Below, one piece after another: positions 1-10,300 of a stretch of 31,311 nt of DNA. Source of the stretch: Lactifluus volemus (taxonomy: Eukaryota > Basidiomycota > Agaricomycetes > Russulales > Russulaceae); the NCBI GenBank assembly GCA_022376515.1, contig WTXI01000388.1, positions 1 to 31,311 of the forward strand, written 5' to 3'. The position numbers and the translations under genes are program-made. How positions within the stretch are numbered: position 1 is the first letter of the stretch; the number at the start of each line of letters is the position of its first letter. The notes beneath the pieces were generated by a model that ran no database searches, was not told where the DNA came from, and saw only the letters and a list, made by a program, of their open reading frames with translations.

Positions 1-29
1 GACCTAACCAAACTCACGACTACAGAAAC

Positions 30-1625
30 ATGTCCTCTACCTCTTCCCCTACTACTTCCCCAGTCACTACCAATGCTCCCCTACCCCTCTCACCACCTCC
101 TGACTTCAGTGTTGACCTTGAAATCACTGAAGGAGGAACCCTCGAACCAATCCACCACCAGAGGATGCCGGTAGCAGCCTTCAATGCTATGGACAAACCG
201 AATGGCAACAGATACATCATGATGGCCTACCAGGCCATGATTATTGGGGCTACTCAAGAGTTCCACAGACTCCCCACCAGGTCGGCAATGAGGATTACCG
301 GCCACCTACCCTATCCACTACCCAACCACACCATAGCAACCCACTTCTGATGGGCAGTTGAACACGCCATATCCATCCTACAAGGGGCAAACATGTGGAA
401 CCTCCCCCTTCAAGACGCCCTACAGCGATTCAGACGATCCGACCCTCGATATAGTGTCAGGTCAACAAGAGTTCCTTCACCCCCTCCACTCATGCTCCGC
501 CCCCGAACAGAAATCACCGAATTAGTCCTATGACATCTGGGAAGAACCATCGCGCCAATGCCAGCAAGCCTGGCACCGTCGTACCATTCAGACTTTCCAC
601 CACCTCCACCATCCCCATCATACCATGTAACAACCCTGCCTGGGAATACCCCAGACCTCTCCCCAACCTCTGACGACCCCATCTCATCTTCCAATGAGGC
701 AGTCGACGCCCTCATCACCCACAACTTTGAGATGGCCCTTGAAGAAGCAGAAAGAGAACAACGAGAGATGTTATGAACCCCCACACCTGATGGACCCCAG
801 CCAGGTGTCAAACCAGGAGTAGGATGGGTCGTCAACCAGATCCTCCCAGACTGGAAACTACCCAACGTCCCTGACAGCAATGGCATATCCACCGCCACCT
901 TCATCCTCATCGACATGATGGACAATGATGGACCATCCATGTTAGGAACTCAGGGAAAGAACTGTCCTACAAGTTGTAGGCCACTCAGGGCCGCATGAGC
1001 ACGATTCCCCCAACACCCCTACACCCGCAAACAACGATTTTTGTTCGTGGAAGACGAGAAACACTCCCCTCTAGTCGATGCAGCTTTAGAGGACCTCGAC
1101 GACCCCACTCTGAAGGCAGAAGTGATTCACCATTGTTTATTTATCAGCAAAATGAGAAGGACGGCACGTCACATGTCTTACCTTCGTCGCAAATTCCTAG
1201 CATACCAGGAGGAGGCCTGGATCATCTATGAACTCCTAGAAAATGCAAACACTGCCTTTCGCATCACCCACATGATCAATGCCAACATTGGTGGCGGCTT
1301 CGGCAGCAGTGTGCACCTCTCTCACAGAGTCCGACTTGAAGGAATGGATAACCTTGAAGATCTATGAAGGGAGGAACCCATGCGTCGTGAAGCATTTTGC
1401 GAATGGTGTAGGTGCGAGGACCACGACATGGGATTCTGCCACTTCCTGTGTAAGTGCCAATTCTGTAGTCAATGCAGACATGTTGAGGACAAGTGCAATG
1501 TTCCCCACCGAAACTGCCATCATGGCCTTACATGCAAGGTTCCCGTCGATCACCCTAACCTTGAGAAAACTTGCTGCCCCACGAGAACCCGTCGTCCTGC
1601 CCAACTCGGTGCCCGCTTCACTTAG
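30..1625 (+). pseudogene. Decayed gag-like zinc-knuckle ORF of an LTR element
   Basis: One reading frame runs from the ATG at 30 to a TAG at 1623-1625. It is interrupted only by five in-frame stops, all TGA (348, 531, 774, 996, 1365), with no frame change between them. The C-terminal part has two perfect CX2CX4HX4C knuckles, at 1398-1439 and 1455-1496, the CCHC nucleic-acid-binding motif of retroelement Gag proteins. The N-terminal half is Pro/Ser/Thr rich, and the middle is charged and helical in character. No protease, reverse transcriptase or integrase is visible. The ORF stops 27 bases before an LTR and its polypurine tract, so it is probably the internal gene of a non-autonomous LTR element whose 5' LTR lies left of the window. 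The knuckles are seen directly; membership of the element is inferred. It could also be a domesticated gag-like cellular gene family. Confidence 0.6.
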
Positions 1626-1640
1626 CAGCCTCAGACACTA

Positions 1641-1652
1641 ATAAGGGGGTAA
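1641..1652 (+). other. Polypurine tract before the 3' LTR
   Basis: The purine-rich stretch ATAAGGGGGTAA directly abuts the TGTCAC start of the LTR. That is the expected position of the plus-strand primer of an LTR retroelement. It fixes the downstream block as a 3' LTR of a plus-oriented element. Confidence 0.55.
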
Positions 1653-2132
1653 TGTCACAGTAACATGACGTAACAGTCACGGGTGATCCTGACTCATCAT
1701 TTTCCTCCTCTTACTCATTGATACGTTGGACGATTCTCTTACCTTCTATCAGCTTCTGTAGTGTTCTGGTCCATTCCATATGCTTCCATACATCTACAGG
1801 TACATCCCTGAACATTCTAGTACAATCCACTGTTCTAGTATATATATCCCTTGTACCTCTGAGACAGGTCTTAAGCTCGTTCTCCTGTAGAACTCAGGTA
1901 GTTGATACAGCGAGCAATACAAGTGGCTGTTCAGCCTTCCCTTCTCCTTCCCCTCTGAAAGACTGCTTCCTCTTTGAGTGAAGCCTCTGAAGACTTGTGT
2001 GGATCACGCCACAGCCAAGTCTTCTACTCTTTGACTAGACCTTCGCGCCTTAGTCCCTGTGGCCGCTTCATCGTTCCACTTAGTCAGCACGACTCAGACT
2101 TGAAACCATGCCACGGTGATCTGACCGTGACA
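1653..2132 (+). mobile_element. LTR (probable 3' LTR) of the gag-like element
   Basis: This 480-bp block starts TGTCAC and ends GTGACA, giving the canonical TG..CA ends with a 6-bp inverted repeat. A TATA-like run (TATATATA) lies at about 1839-1847 and is followed by pyrimidine-rich sequence, as in a U3-R-U5 arrangement. The polypurine tract immediately upstream supports a 3' LTR. The five bases after it are ATTTG; the matching target duplication would lie outside the window. Short ORFs inside are not credible genes. Confidence 0.65.
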
Positions 2133-2534
2133 ATTTGTCACACAAAGAAAATCCCATCCAAGGCATAGTGAAGACAGAACAGAAGATAGATTTTGCTGTA
2201 GTGGGAGAGGCTCCAAGAGAGAAATGAAGCAACACTCAATCCCAGTTCCTGACATAACATCTTAAATATGAAGCAGGCCCATCCTACCAACTAAAAATAG
2301 AAACCAATTTCAAAAGTAAAATAACAAAAATGGCAAAACATCTTTTAATTTGGCACATTCTGCCTTCCCAATTTATTCAATTGAGATATAACAAAAAGAT
2401 ACACAGGAAAATCATTGAACCTCTCGACACAAGTACATGTATCTCACTCCCCCAAAACAAAGGGTCTGTCCATTGGTATCATCTTACAAAACACAGTTGT
2501 ATAACCTGCATCAACTTCAGGAGAACAGGGACAG
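2133..2534. other. AT-rich intergenic, no gene seen
   Basis: This is A-rich sequence between the LTR and the tandem-repeat copy. No protein motif, splice pattern or RNA gene is recognisable in either strand. Confidence 0.5.
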
Positions 2535-2650
2535 TGAAGAAAAGCATTAGATAGAACATAATTTGGACACCATTCATGCTAGTGGCCCCCCAAAAATCAA
2601 ATCGATCTCTACATGCACTGGACTCCATTTCTCACTACCTCAATGTAACA
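2535..2650 (+). repeat. Left copy of a ~215-bp repeat
   Basis: It is visibly similar to 4172-4290: a GCATTAGATA-like start, a run of six or seven C, then CAAATCGATCTC versus CAAATTGATCTC, and a shared CTCACTA end. The copy is cut off at the insertion site of the 2655-3987 element, so the array was probably continuous before that insertion. Confidence 0.6.
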
Positions 2651-2654
2651 CATA

Positions 2655-3987
2655 CTGTACCATTTCATTCAATTCGGCAGCCCCGTGACGCGTGACACGC
2701 GCTGCCGAAATTATGGTTTCGGCAGCCTGCTAGGTCCACCATGACATGACGTTTTTTTCGGCAGCCCACAAATTTTGTCCAACTACTTAGCATTAGGAAA
2801 ATATTAGATTTTCTTAGCAATGCTTGAGCATGCTTAATATGATTTAACGACACTTCTAAGCACCATTAAGGCTTATCTTGGGCTTAGGCTGGGAGATTCA
2901 CTTAAATGGCAGCTTAGATCTCTACTTACCAAAAGTTTTCAAGCACACAAATTTAAGAAATAAAATATATATATTTGAGGCTAAACTACAACATGAATCA
3001 CTATCTAGGACTATGTACAGGAGGATCCAATGATTCCACCGGCCTTGGTGGAACAGGGGTGGCGGCTGCAGGGCCACAGGGAGGAGGCGGTAGTGGTGGT
3101 GGTGAAAGCGTGGCAGAAGGCGAGGGGCACACGGGAGCCATGAGAGAACATGCTGGGCATGGGAGGAGGCACGGGAAGCGTAGGAGGAGGCGCAAGCGGC
3201 ACGGGAGGCGCAAGGCACGCGGGAGGTGCAAGTGGCGGGAGGCGCGGAGGCAGCGGCGCAGGAGGCGGAAGTGACGCAGGAGGTGGTGGTCCAGGCGGCA
3301 GAGGCGGCGGCGCAGGAGGAGGTGGTCAAGGTGGCAGAGATGGAGAAGGAGGAGGCAACGAAAAAAAGTCAGCATGCGTTGGGGCAGGGCAGGGAGCATG
3401 ACAACGTACCGGGGAGAGGTGAAGAAGATGTCGGCGCAGGCAGCACGACAACATAGACTGTCTCGCAATGCAAGTAGATCCAGGAGGCGAAAGCGGTGGG
3501 GGAGGCGCAGGCACAGGAGGCACATGACAATGCAAAAGAGGCAGAGAAGGAGGCAGAGAAGGAGGCAAAGAAGGAGAGGAGGCGGAGGTGGCAGCAGTGG
3601 GATGCGTTGGGGCAGGGCAGTCCACAACACAGAGACGGGGACAGAGGGGGACAGAGGGAGAGATGGAAAGAGGTGGTGGGACAAAAATCAACATTGTGCA
3701 AACAGTAGTAAACAACACACCCACTGCAACGACTTAGCGAAATTTTCACAAGTCATGAAACTTGATGAGCACGTTGTCTGACACTTACTATTTCTTCACC
3801 AAACACGTAAATACAATGAAATAAGCTACCAGGGAAAAAATCCCAATTTTTAGTGCATTTTTAGGGGTTTTTTTTGAATTTCCAGATGATTTCGGCACTT
3901 GGCCCAAAGTGCCGTGACATCCGTGACATTTAGGCATTTTGGAGGGGTCCATGACACGTGACTGCCGAATTGAATGAAATGGTACAG
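2655..3987. mobile_element. DNA element with 26-bp terminal inverted repeats and TA duplication
   Basis: The segment 2651-2680 is the exact reverse complement of 3962-3991 (30 bases). If the flanking TA pairs (2653-2654 and 3988-3989) are the target duplication, the element is 1333 bp with 26-bp perfect inverted repeats starting CTGTACC. Both ends also carry subterminal GTGACGCGTGACAC / CATGACACGTGAC and CGGCAG motifs. A TA duplication is typical of Tc1/mariner-like and some other DNA transposons. No transposase is present: the interior is a purine-rich minisatellite, so this is a non-autonomous (MITE-like) element. Confidence 0.7.
3040..3700. repeat. Purine-rich minisatellite inside the TIR element
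   Basis: The plus strand is dominated by GGAGGCG/GGAGGAG-type units with strong strand asymmetry. An 18-base stretch, TGCGTTGGGGCAGGGCAG, occurs twice (about 3375 and 3605). Long ORFs arise on both strands only because the repeat is free of stops (Gly/Arg/Glu-rich on plus, Leu/Pro/Cys-rich on minus). I do not regard any of them as coding. Confidence 0.65.
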
Positions 3988-4080
3988 TATGCTTACTCAT
4001 TCCTGATTACTTGTGGTGCTGTTTGCTTCTTTTTTTGCATTATCACCCAATCTCTCTCTCTCACTTCTCAATAGTGGTCA

Positions 4081-4345
4081 TGACAAAAACCATCTTCACA
4101 CATGTAATGTGTCCAAAATTTGATTATGAGATGTCACACGTTAGTGCCAGTCACTGGCAGACTGGGGAAGCAAAGGAAAACATTAGATACAATATAATTC
4201 AGACACCATTTGTGCTAGCTGCCCCCCCAAAATCAAATTGATCTCCATAAATCTGAAATGTGCACCAGACTTTATTCCTCACTATGACAAAACAGTGACA
4301 AAAACCATCTCCATAGCTGTAACATGTCTAAAATTTTGTTAAGGC
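4081..4345 (+). repeat. Tandem repeat, about 1.2 units of 215 bp
   Basis: A unit starting TGACAAAAACCATCT at 4081 recurs at 4296 with the same order of motifs (CATCT, a GTAACATGTC-like word, AAAATTT). This gives a period of 215 bp, and the second copy fades near 4345. The central part of the unit matches 2535-2650. Confidence 0.55.
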
Positions 4346-4361
4346 TCAGAAGGGCCTTGGC

Positions 4362-5159
4362 TGTCACAGTTCACAGGGACCGTGGCTCGAAGTGAGCGTC
4401 GTTCGGGTTGGCTATTTGCTGTGGCGAGTCGGACAAGACTAGCAACACCAAATAGTCGATTCTAGCACGCGCAGGCAAGGTCCCGTGAGGAGTAGACTTG
4501 ACTGTGCGGGCTCTCGGTTCTGTATCGCATGAGGCGGGTAGTACAGGCCAGCGCACGCGATGGTCAGAGTTACCATTCCTAAAGAGGATAGTCGGTGGCA
4601 GATGGGTTAATGACGGTGTGTGGGTTCAACCACAACACGGGCGCGAGCATACTATGGTTAGAAAGGATCTTTCTAGCCCTAGTACGTTAGTGCGAGGTTG
4701 AACTAAGGTTCAAGGGCAGACGCAGGGTGAGAAGTGGGGACTACTTCTCACAGCGCATTCGTATTAGGGTTCAGGCGTCTGTGAGCTTGTTTCTGATAGT
4801 GGAAACAAGTGAACAGAAGTCTGTTCAGTGGCGCGAAGTACCTGGATCAAGGTACGAAGAGGGGATTCACAAGAAGAGAGGAGAAGATGCGATGCAAGTG
4901 TGAGCAGGAGACAATGAACTGCGATTCTAGACAAAGCTGAAGCTGGGGCTTTAGCTCATCCACAGGGCCCTATTTATGCATACAGAGGGCCAACCAACTA
5001 TCCTACAAGGGTCACAGTACAGTAGCGAAGTCAAGACTATTGACTAAGGACCTGAGTCAGTTCTGATGACTCAAGAACTGACTCAGTGTGTCTGACTCAA
5101 GATCTGAGTCAAGAACGCTGACTCAAGATTTGACTCATGATCCCTGAGTCAAGTACACA
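4362..5159 (-). mobile_element. LTR-like block (solo LTR), minus orientation; outer end uncertain
   Basis: Read on the minus strand, this block has a cluster of upstream activator-like sites (5053-5151), then a TATA-type element (ATAAATA, about 4970), then a leader-like region ending in TGTGACA at 4362-4368. That is the order U3 sites, TATA, R/U5 expected of an LTR promoter. The plus-strand left end TGTCACA resembles the LTR end at 1653. I could not fix the other end: ACA at 5159 is one candidate and TGTGACA at 5547-5553 another, and neither gives an obvious target duplication. No internal coding region is associated. Confidence 0.45.
5041..5151. promoter_or_regulatory. Array of TGA(G/C)TCA (Gcn4/AP-1-like) sites
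   Basis: Eight perfect TGA(G/C)TCA heptamers start at 5053, 5067, 5079, 5093, 5105, 5119, 5131 and 5145, with spacings alternating strictly 14, 12, 14, 12, 14, 12, 14. A one-mismatch copy (TGACTAA) at 5041 keeps the phase. This heptamer is the known binding site of fungal Gcn4/CPC1-type bZIP factors. Its position upstream of the TATA element of the LTR-like block suggests an activator array driving the element. Confidence 0.6.
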
Positions 5160-5174
5160 TCCAAAACGGCGGTG

Positions 5175-5206
5175 CACAGCCCCTAGAAGTTGCACAGAAG
5201 GGGCTG
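5175..5206. repeat. Short inverted repeat CAGCCCCT / AGGGGCTG
   Basis: Two 8-base arms, CAGCCCCT and AGGGGCTG, lie about 15 bases apart just outside the bZIP-site array. They could form a small hairpin. The function is unknown, and it may belong to the LTR-like element. Confidence 0.35.
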
Positions 5207-5340
5207 GCCAAGAAAAGGGTTTCTAGGTCATAACACAAGTCAAAGAATAGACAAAGAACAGTAGCAAATGGGCCGGACGGCCCGCATAACCATAACACAC
5301 TTTAAGGCCAGATGGGTTTCCTGATGATATGCACATAAGA

Positions 5341-5770
5341 TAGATTTCACTCAGAACCAGCTTGATCACGTGAAAAGCATGATTATCCAACAAAATTCTC
5401 TTTGACATCCTCCTCATCAGGAAATTTAAAAAGGTATTTCCACAGAGTTGTTGTAAATTCCCTCTTCCCTGAATCTGTGCCATTAAAATGGGGAAATTTG
5501 TATTGTGGAAGATGACAACAGGTTTTTGAGGTGGACTTCCAGTTGATGTGACACCTGGGTCACACTGGCTGGATTCTGGTTTTAAAAACCTATTGCGGCC
5601 TCTGCAACAAGGTCCATGTGGTATCTAGCACAACAGGCATCTATTAATTATGTATAAGAATACTTCTGTGGTCTCAGAATTTTTGTAAAGCTCCAGAAAG
5701 TGTGAATAAACAACACTTTGTTGGATTATCACGCTTTTCACATGATCAAGCTGGTTCTGAGCAAAATCTA
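5341..5770. mobile_element. Foldback/MITE-like element with 54-bp inverted arms
   Basis: The segment 5341-5394 is an imperfect reverse complement of 5717-5770 (about 49 of 54 positions agree by eye), separated by about 320 bp without a credible gene. The outer ends read TAGATTT..AAATCTA. The arrangement is that of a foldback transposon or MITE. No clear target duplication was found. It lies ~100 bp downstream of the ipk1 stop codon and could affect its 3' end. Confidence 0.55.
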
Positions 5771-5875
5771 CCTTACAACATAACAGATTAGGTGCAGCCA
5801 GCTAACATCCAATTAAAATGCTCCTGGAAGCATGACATTACTACCACATACTCTTTATATAGTAGATACAGTAAG

Positions 5876-7227
5876 CTACCCTTCAATACATATTTTTCTC
5901 ATTTCTACTTTAACCTTTACATACTCTGCTATAATTGCTTTATCTAACTCTAACCAACTAGGAATTTTATGTATACTCTTGATCCCAAGATCTATAACCT
6001 TTATGCTTTTAAGTTTAGGGTTTACTGTATCAGAGAATAAAGGAATAATTAAGGAACAGTCCTTGAAAGTAGCAGATAATATGTATGCAAGCATGTGATA
6101 ATGTAAGTTAGAAGTACAAAAGTCAAAATACTTTTGACAGTCCAAAGATAAAAACTTATCCACAAACAACTCCCAGTCCTCCATAGTGGGCTCAGTAAAT
6201 GAAGAGATGACATTCCTGCCATTATCTAAGCCAACTGATTCCACCATAGCAAGCTTAGCAAATCCTTCACAGTCCAGAGAGTCAAGACATTGTTGAAGCT
6301 TTGAGATGTGACTCAGAAGAGGGGTATGAAGGATATAAGGAAGTAATGAACTGATAAATTTTGATTTGATAGACATCAGGGAGGAATTAGCTGGCAATAA
6401 GAGACTTTCTTGTGACCATGCATCTAAGGCTTGCATCTATACTCAAGTTCATCTTACTGCAGAGATTTGAAAGATGTAACAACCTACATCACTGGGTAGA
6501 ACTATGTTGCCATGATTGAAGATGCGCATATTGTTGATAGAACCATTTGATTGAATCCACGAGTCCCAAAGGCCCCCAAGGGCAGTTTCAAGACGACTTT
6601 TGGATTGCGAGAACAGATCTAAGGGGCAGTAATGTATTGCAGCATTCTTCCCTTCTGTCTGTTTCAAATGGGCATGCATACAAGTCCTACAAGTCCGAGT
6701 CTTGATGGGCATGGTCTCTGACGACAGGTGGATAGCATTCGGGAGGAAACCCCATTTCGGCTGTTGATGATATTGTCATTCTACTCCTCTGGATAATAGT
6801 TGCTATTTACCTTTATTTCCACCGCACACGACAGTCCACTCATGAGGTCCGGGGCTAGGAGCCCAGTATGATTCGAGCAATCGATGTTGCTGGTACTTCT
6901 CCTCTCCTGGGGGCGGGACGATTCATGATAGATGGTGAATGCCTCCACCCATCGTGATTCCAAAGGGACAGCCTGGAGATCCACCAGGTAGGATGGGTGT
7001 AGAAGACGTGAAATTATCTTCTGTTGAAATTCTACCGCGAGCCGTGGCTGGTCATTGGAGACATGGAGGGGGGTCCCGCCACCTCGGCAAGGGGTTTTAC
7101 TGAGACGCAATACCTTGCCAGTCAAGATGGGGTGACAAGGGCCTCGGTAAGAGAATACGATGGTCGCGCCACCTTCCGAGATGTATTTCCATTCAGCTGG
7201 AGACGTTTCTGAGAGACAAACAGCCAT
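5876..7227 (-). CDS. ipk1: Inositol-pentakisphosphate 2-kinase
   Basis: The enzyme phosphorylates inositol 1,3,4,5,6-pentakisphosphate at the 2-position to make phytate (IP6), which acts in mRNA export and signalling. Three exons (7227-6811, 6760-6488, 6436-5876) splice in phase to 416 residues; the introns are 50 and 51 nt. Seen: an N-terminal nucleotide-binding segment (EWKYISEGGATIVFSY, then GKVLRLSK), the family signature EIKPKWGFLP (about 137-146, built across intron 1), a nearby Cys/His patch (CRTCMH), and the C-terminal ATFKDCS and IDLGIKS segments that match the metal/phosphate-binding end of the family. The start chosen is the ATG at 7227, since upstream in-frame sequence is promoter-like. 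It is divergent from the kinesin gene with 150 bp between. The reading frame is intact. The family assignment is firm; activity is inferred. Confidence 0.88.
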
Positions 7228-7377
7228 TATTCGGCGTGAGTGTATGCGTGGCAATTTGCGTGGCCCAATCCAATTCGGACGGGGCCGCCTCGGTGTTTGT
7301 TGCCGCTTAATCAACAATTAATTTCCCGCGCGGCAACGAGTCTCTTCCTCAACCTGCGTTGTACTTTGGTAACACAA
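7228..7377. promoter_or_regulatory. Bidirectional promoter of ipk1 and the kinesin gene
   Basis: Only 150 bp separate the two start codons. Visible motifs are two adjacent CCAAT boxes (7265-7274), matching the HAP/NF-Y core, and TTTCCCGCGC at 7322-7331, matching the E2F-type TTTSSCGC consensus, 46 bp upstream of the kinesin ATG. No TATA box is evident. Cell-cycle control of the motor is an inference from the motif. Confidence 0.5.
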
Positions 7378-10300
7378 ATGGCCCCGTCACAGTCATCGGG
7401 CTCGTCCACAACCTCTGTACAAGTTGGTATGTGATATTTTCAAGAGTTCGTCACGTTCTTATCCAGCTTCAACTCTCTTAGCGCTTCGCATCAGGCCGGT
7501 GACACCGCAGGACGCCATTAACATCCCCGCTCGTTTCCAACGCACCGTCATTCACGCCACCTCACCCACCTCTGTCTCCGTAGATGTGACAGCTTCAAAC
7601 CCCACGGCCTCTGGTGCAGGCACCACGACGGCACCATCGTCGCCCTCTCCAGCTGTCAATTCCAAGAAGCAACACTTCACCTTCGATCAAGTGCACGGAC
7701 AGGACACTACGCAGCACACTCTTTTCACCGCCACCGCGGAACCCCTTATTTCTCGTTTCCTGGAGGGGTTCAATTGCACAATCCTGGCGTATGGTCAAAC
7801 TAGTTCTGGCAAAACCTTCACCATGACCGGCATCGATCTGGATGCTGATCCGTCGGACCCTACAAATAGCATAGGCATCATTCCTCGTGCGGTCTCCTCC
7901 ATCTTTCAGCGCGCCCGAAGCCTCAAAGAGGAACGTGGCAGCGCGTGGAGTTGCAGTGTAAAAGGTTCCTTCATTGAAATCTATAATGAAGACCTTATCG
8001 ACTTGCTTGGTGACGACGGTACTGGAGCCAAACGCGAAGTACAAATACGCGAGGGAAAGGATGGCTCAATCATTTGGGGTGGTCTTCGCGAAGTCCAGGT
8101 CAAGACTGCGGCAGAAGTCATGACGTGAGTGGCATAATGTCTATATTACCTCGTTCGATGTTTTAATTATCAAACAGTCTAATTCGTCAAGGAACGTCTA
8201 TTCGACGCACGAATGAAACGGAGATGAACGCGCAGTCCTCGCGCTCGCATGCCATTTTTTCCCTTACTCTTGTTCAGAGAAAACATGCAGGCTCGGGCTT
8301 ACCCCCACGTTCCTCCTCACCCCTACCACTCAACGGCCGTTCTCCGTCACGCCTTGCACGTCCAGGTTCTATCCTCGCTGGCTCAACTGGGAACCGCGTT
8401 TCTTCACCCACGTTTGGCCGGCCGGGGACGCCCAGTATTCCCTCCGCCATGGGGCGTACAAGTATGCTTCGGCCAGCAAGTTCGCTTGGGTATCACGACG
8501 CGCGAGGAAGTCTCGATGATGAGAACGGTGAATGGGTGACCGTGGTCTCCAAATTCCATTTTGTCGATCTTGCTGGCTCCGAACGCGTAAGAACCGTGAT
8601 TCTCAGTCGCTTTTTTCTCTTCAGGCTAACTTTCTGCAGCTCAAGCGAACCGCTGCGGCAGGTGATCGTATCAAAGAGGGCATTTCCATCAACAGTGGCT
8701 TGCTGGCCTTGGGCAATGTCATCTCTGCCCTCGGCGACCCTTCACGTGCAAAATCTCACACCGCATCTCATGTCCCATATCGCGACTCTAAGCTTACCCG
8801 CCTTTTGCAAGACTCTCTCGGTGGAAATGCTCATACCCTCATGATCGCTTGTGTTAGTCCCGTCGAGTGGAATGCTGCTGAGACTGTCAATACGCTCAAG
8901 TATGCAAATCGCGCGCGGAACATCAAGAATCGCGCGATTATAAACGAGAAAGAGGAGGGGTGGGATGATGTTGAATGGCTTCAGGGCATGGTCACAAGAC
9001 TGCGCAAGGAGCTTAAGACCATCAAGGAAGGAGGCGCATTCACTGGAGAACTCCCTGGACCCGAAATCACTCAGTCCTCAATTCAGAGCGCCGCGTCGAA
9101 GAAGATGCTTGCCAACTATAACGAGCTGAAAACCAACTATGAAGAGCTCCGCGAGAAGTATGTCGCCCGTAATGAGGAGCTCACCAGGCTGCGCAAGGAT
9201 CACGGCGAATGGCACCGCTCTTCATCCTCTGGCACTATGGCAGGAATGAGCAAGTATGAGGAGATCGTTGGGCCCGTCATCGAAGAATACGAGAAAACGA
9301 TTGGCGCGATGGAGGCTGAGCTGAGCTTGAATCGTGCGGCCCTCAGGCTTACTAATGACCTGGTGGAGGAGAAGGAAGAGGAATTCAACCAAATGACGGA
9401 GCGGAGAGCCGCAGCTGAACTCTATGTTGAGGAACTGCGCGCCAGATTAGCGAAGTTGACGGAGCGTGAAGCCTCGACCGAGGTAAGATACATCTGCTGG
9501 TTGCCGTCGGGTGTAGTAAACTAACGTATCCAGGCCTATGTCCATGACCTCGAGGACAAGATGAAACAATACGACGAATCAACCATCAGTTCGAGTGAAT
9601 CTATGAGCGACCTCAAACGCGAGCTCACCCGTTTCAAAGAAGCCGAATTGCACTCTACCAAATACATAGCGGACCTAGAACTGCGCTTGGCTAAGTCTGA
9701 CGAGTCCGTCCTTGTGCTCCGTGATCACGTCGAGAAATTGGAACTGGAGTGCGAGCGGCGGCGCAGTGAGGCACAGGCCTTGCAGGAGAGACTGGAAGCG
9801 CTTAAGAAGGACGGCCAGAGTTGGCGGACCGATCTCGAAGAGCGCGAGCGCAAAGTACGCGAACTCGAAGCGAAGATGGAAGAATGGCAAACGAAAAAAA
9901 GCGAAGCAGGCGAAGCGTGGGAGCGCCTTGGTGGTGTGGCCAACGAGGTTCAAGCGGAGCGAATGAGGCTCGAAGTCAATCTGGCTAAGGCCGCCAGTTC
10001 TGGGAGCGGCTCTGTTCCTATGTCTTCAAACCTGGGGGAAGTGGAACTTGCACTCGAGAACCAGCTCGTGGAACTCCAGCAAGCTCACACTGCTACGCTC
10101 GCCGACTTATCATCTGTTACCACAAAATACCGTGACGCCCTTCGCGAGATTTCAGATCTTGCCGCTCAAATCCAGGAAGCAAAGCTTAGCAGTGCCATTC
10201 TCACTGATTCACCGGAGCGGTCCGTCGATCTTGGCACACACAGGCGGAGGATGACCGGAGTGCGAGTGAAGGAAAGCAACGAATCTTCGCTCAACAACGC

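Noticed and set aside
410..940. 176-codon minus-strand ORF
   Set aside because: It is antisense to the gag-like frame, which carries the CCHC motifs; nothing recognisable is encoded.
3001..3684. 227-codon minus-strand ORF rich in Leu, Pro and Cys, and Gly/Arg-rich plus-strand ORFs
   Set aside because: They are translations of a stop-poor purine minisatellite, open on both strands, with no domain and no family-like features.
5223..5483. 86-codon minus-strand ORF overlapping the foldback arm
   Set aside because: It starts inside repeat sequence and shows no family features.
4362..5553. A 1192-bp LTR bounded by TGTCACA and TGTGACA
   Set aside because: The ends match, but the right end would fall inside the foldback element and no target duplication is seen, so only the inner part was annotated.
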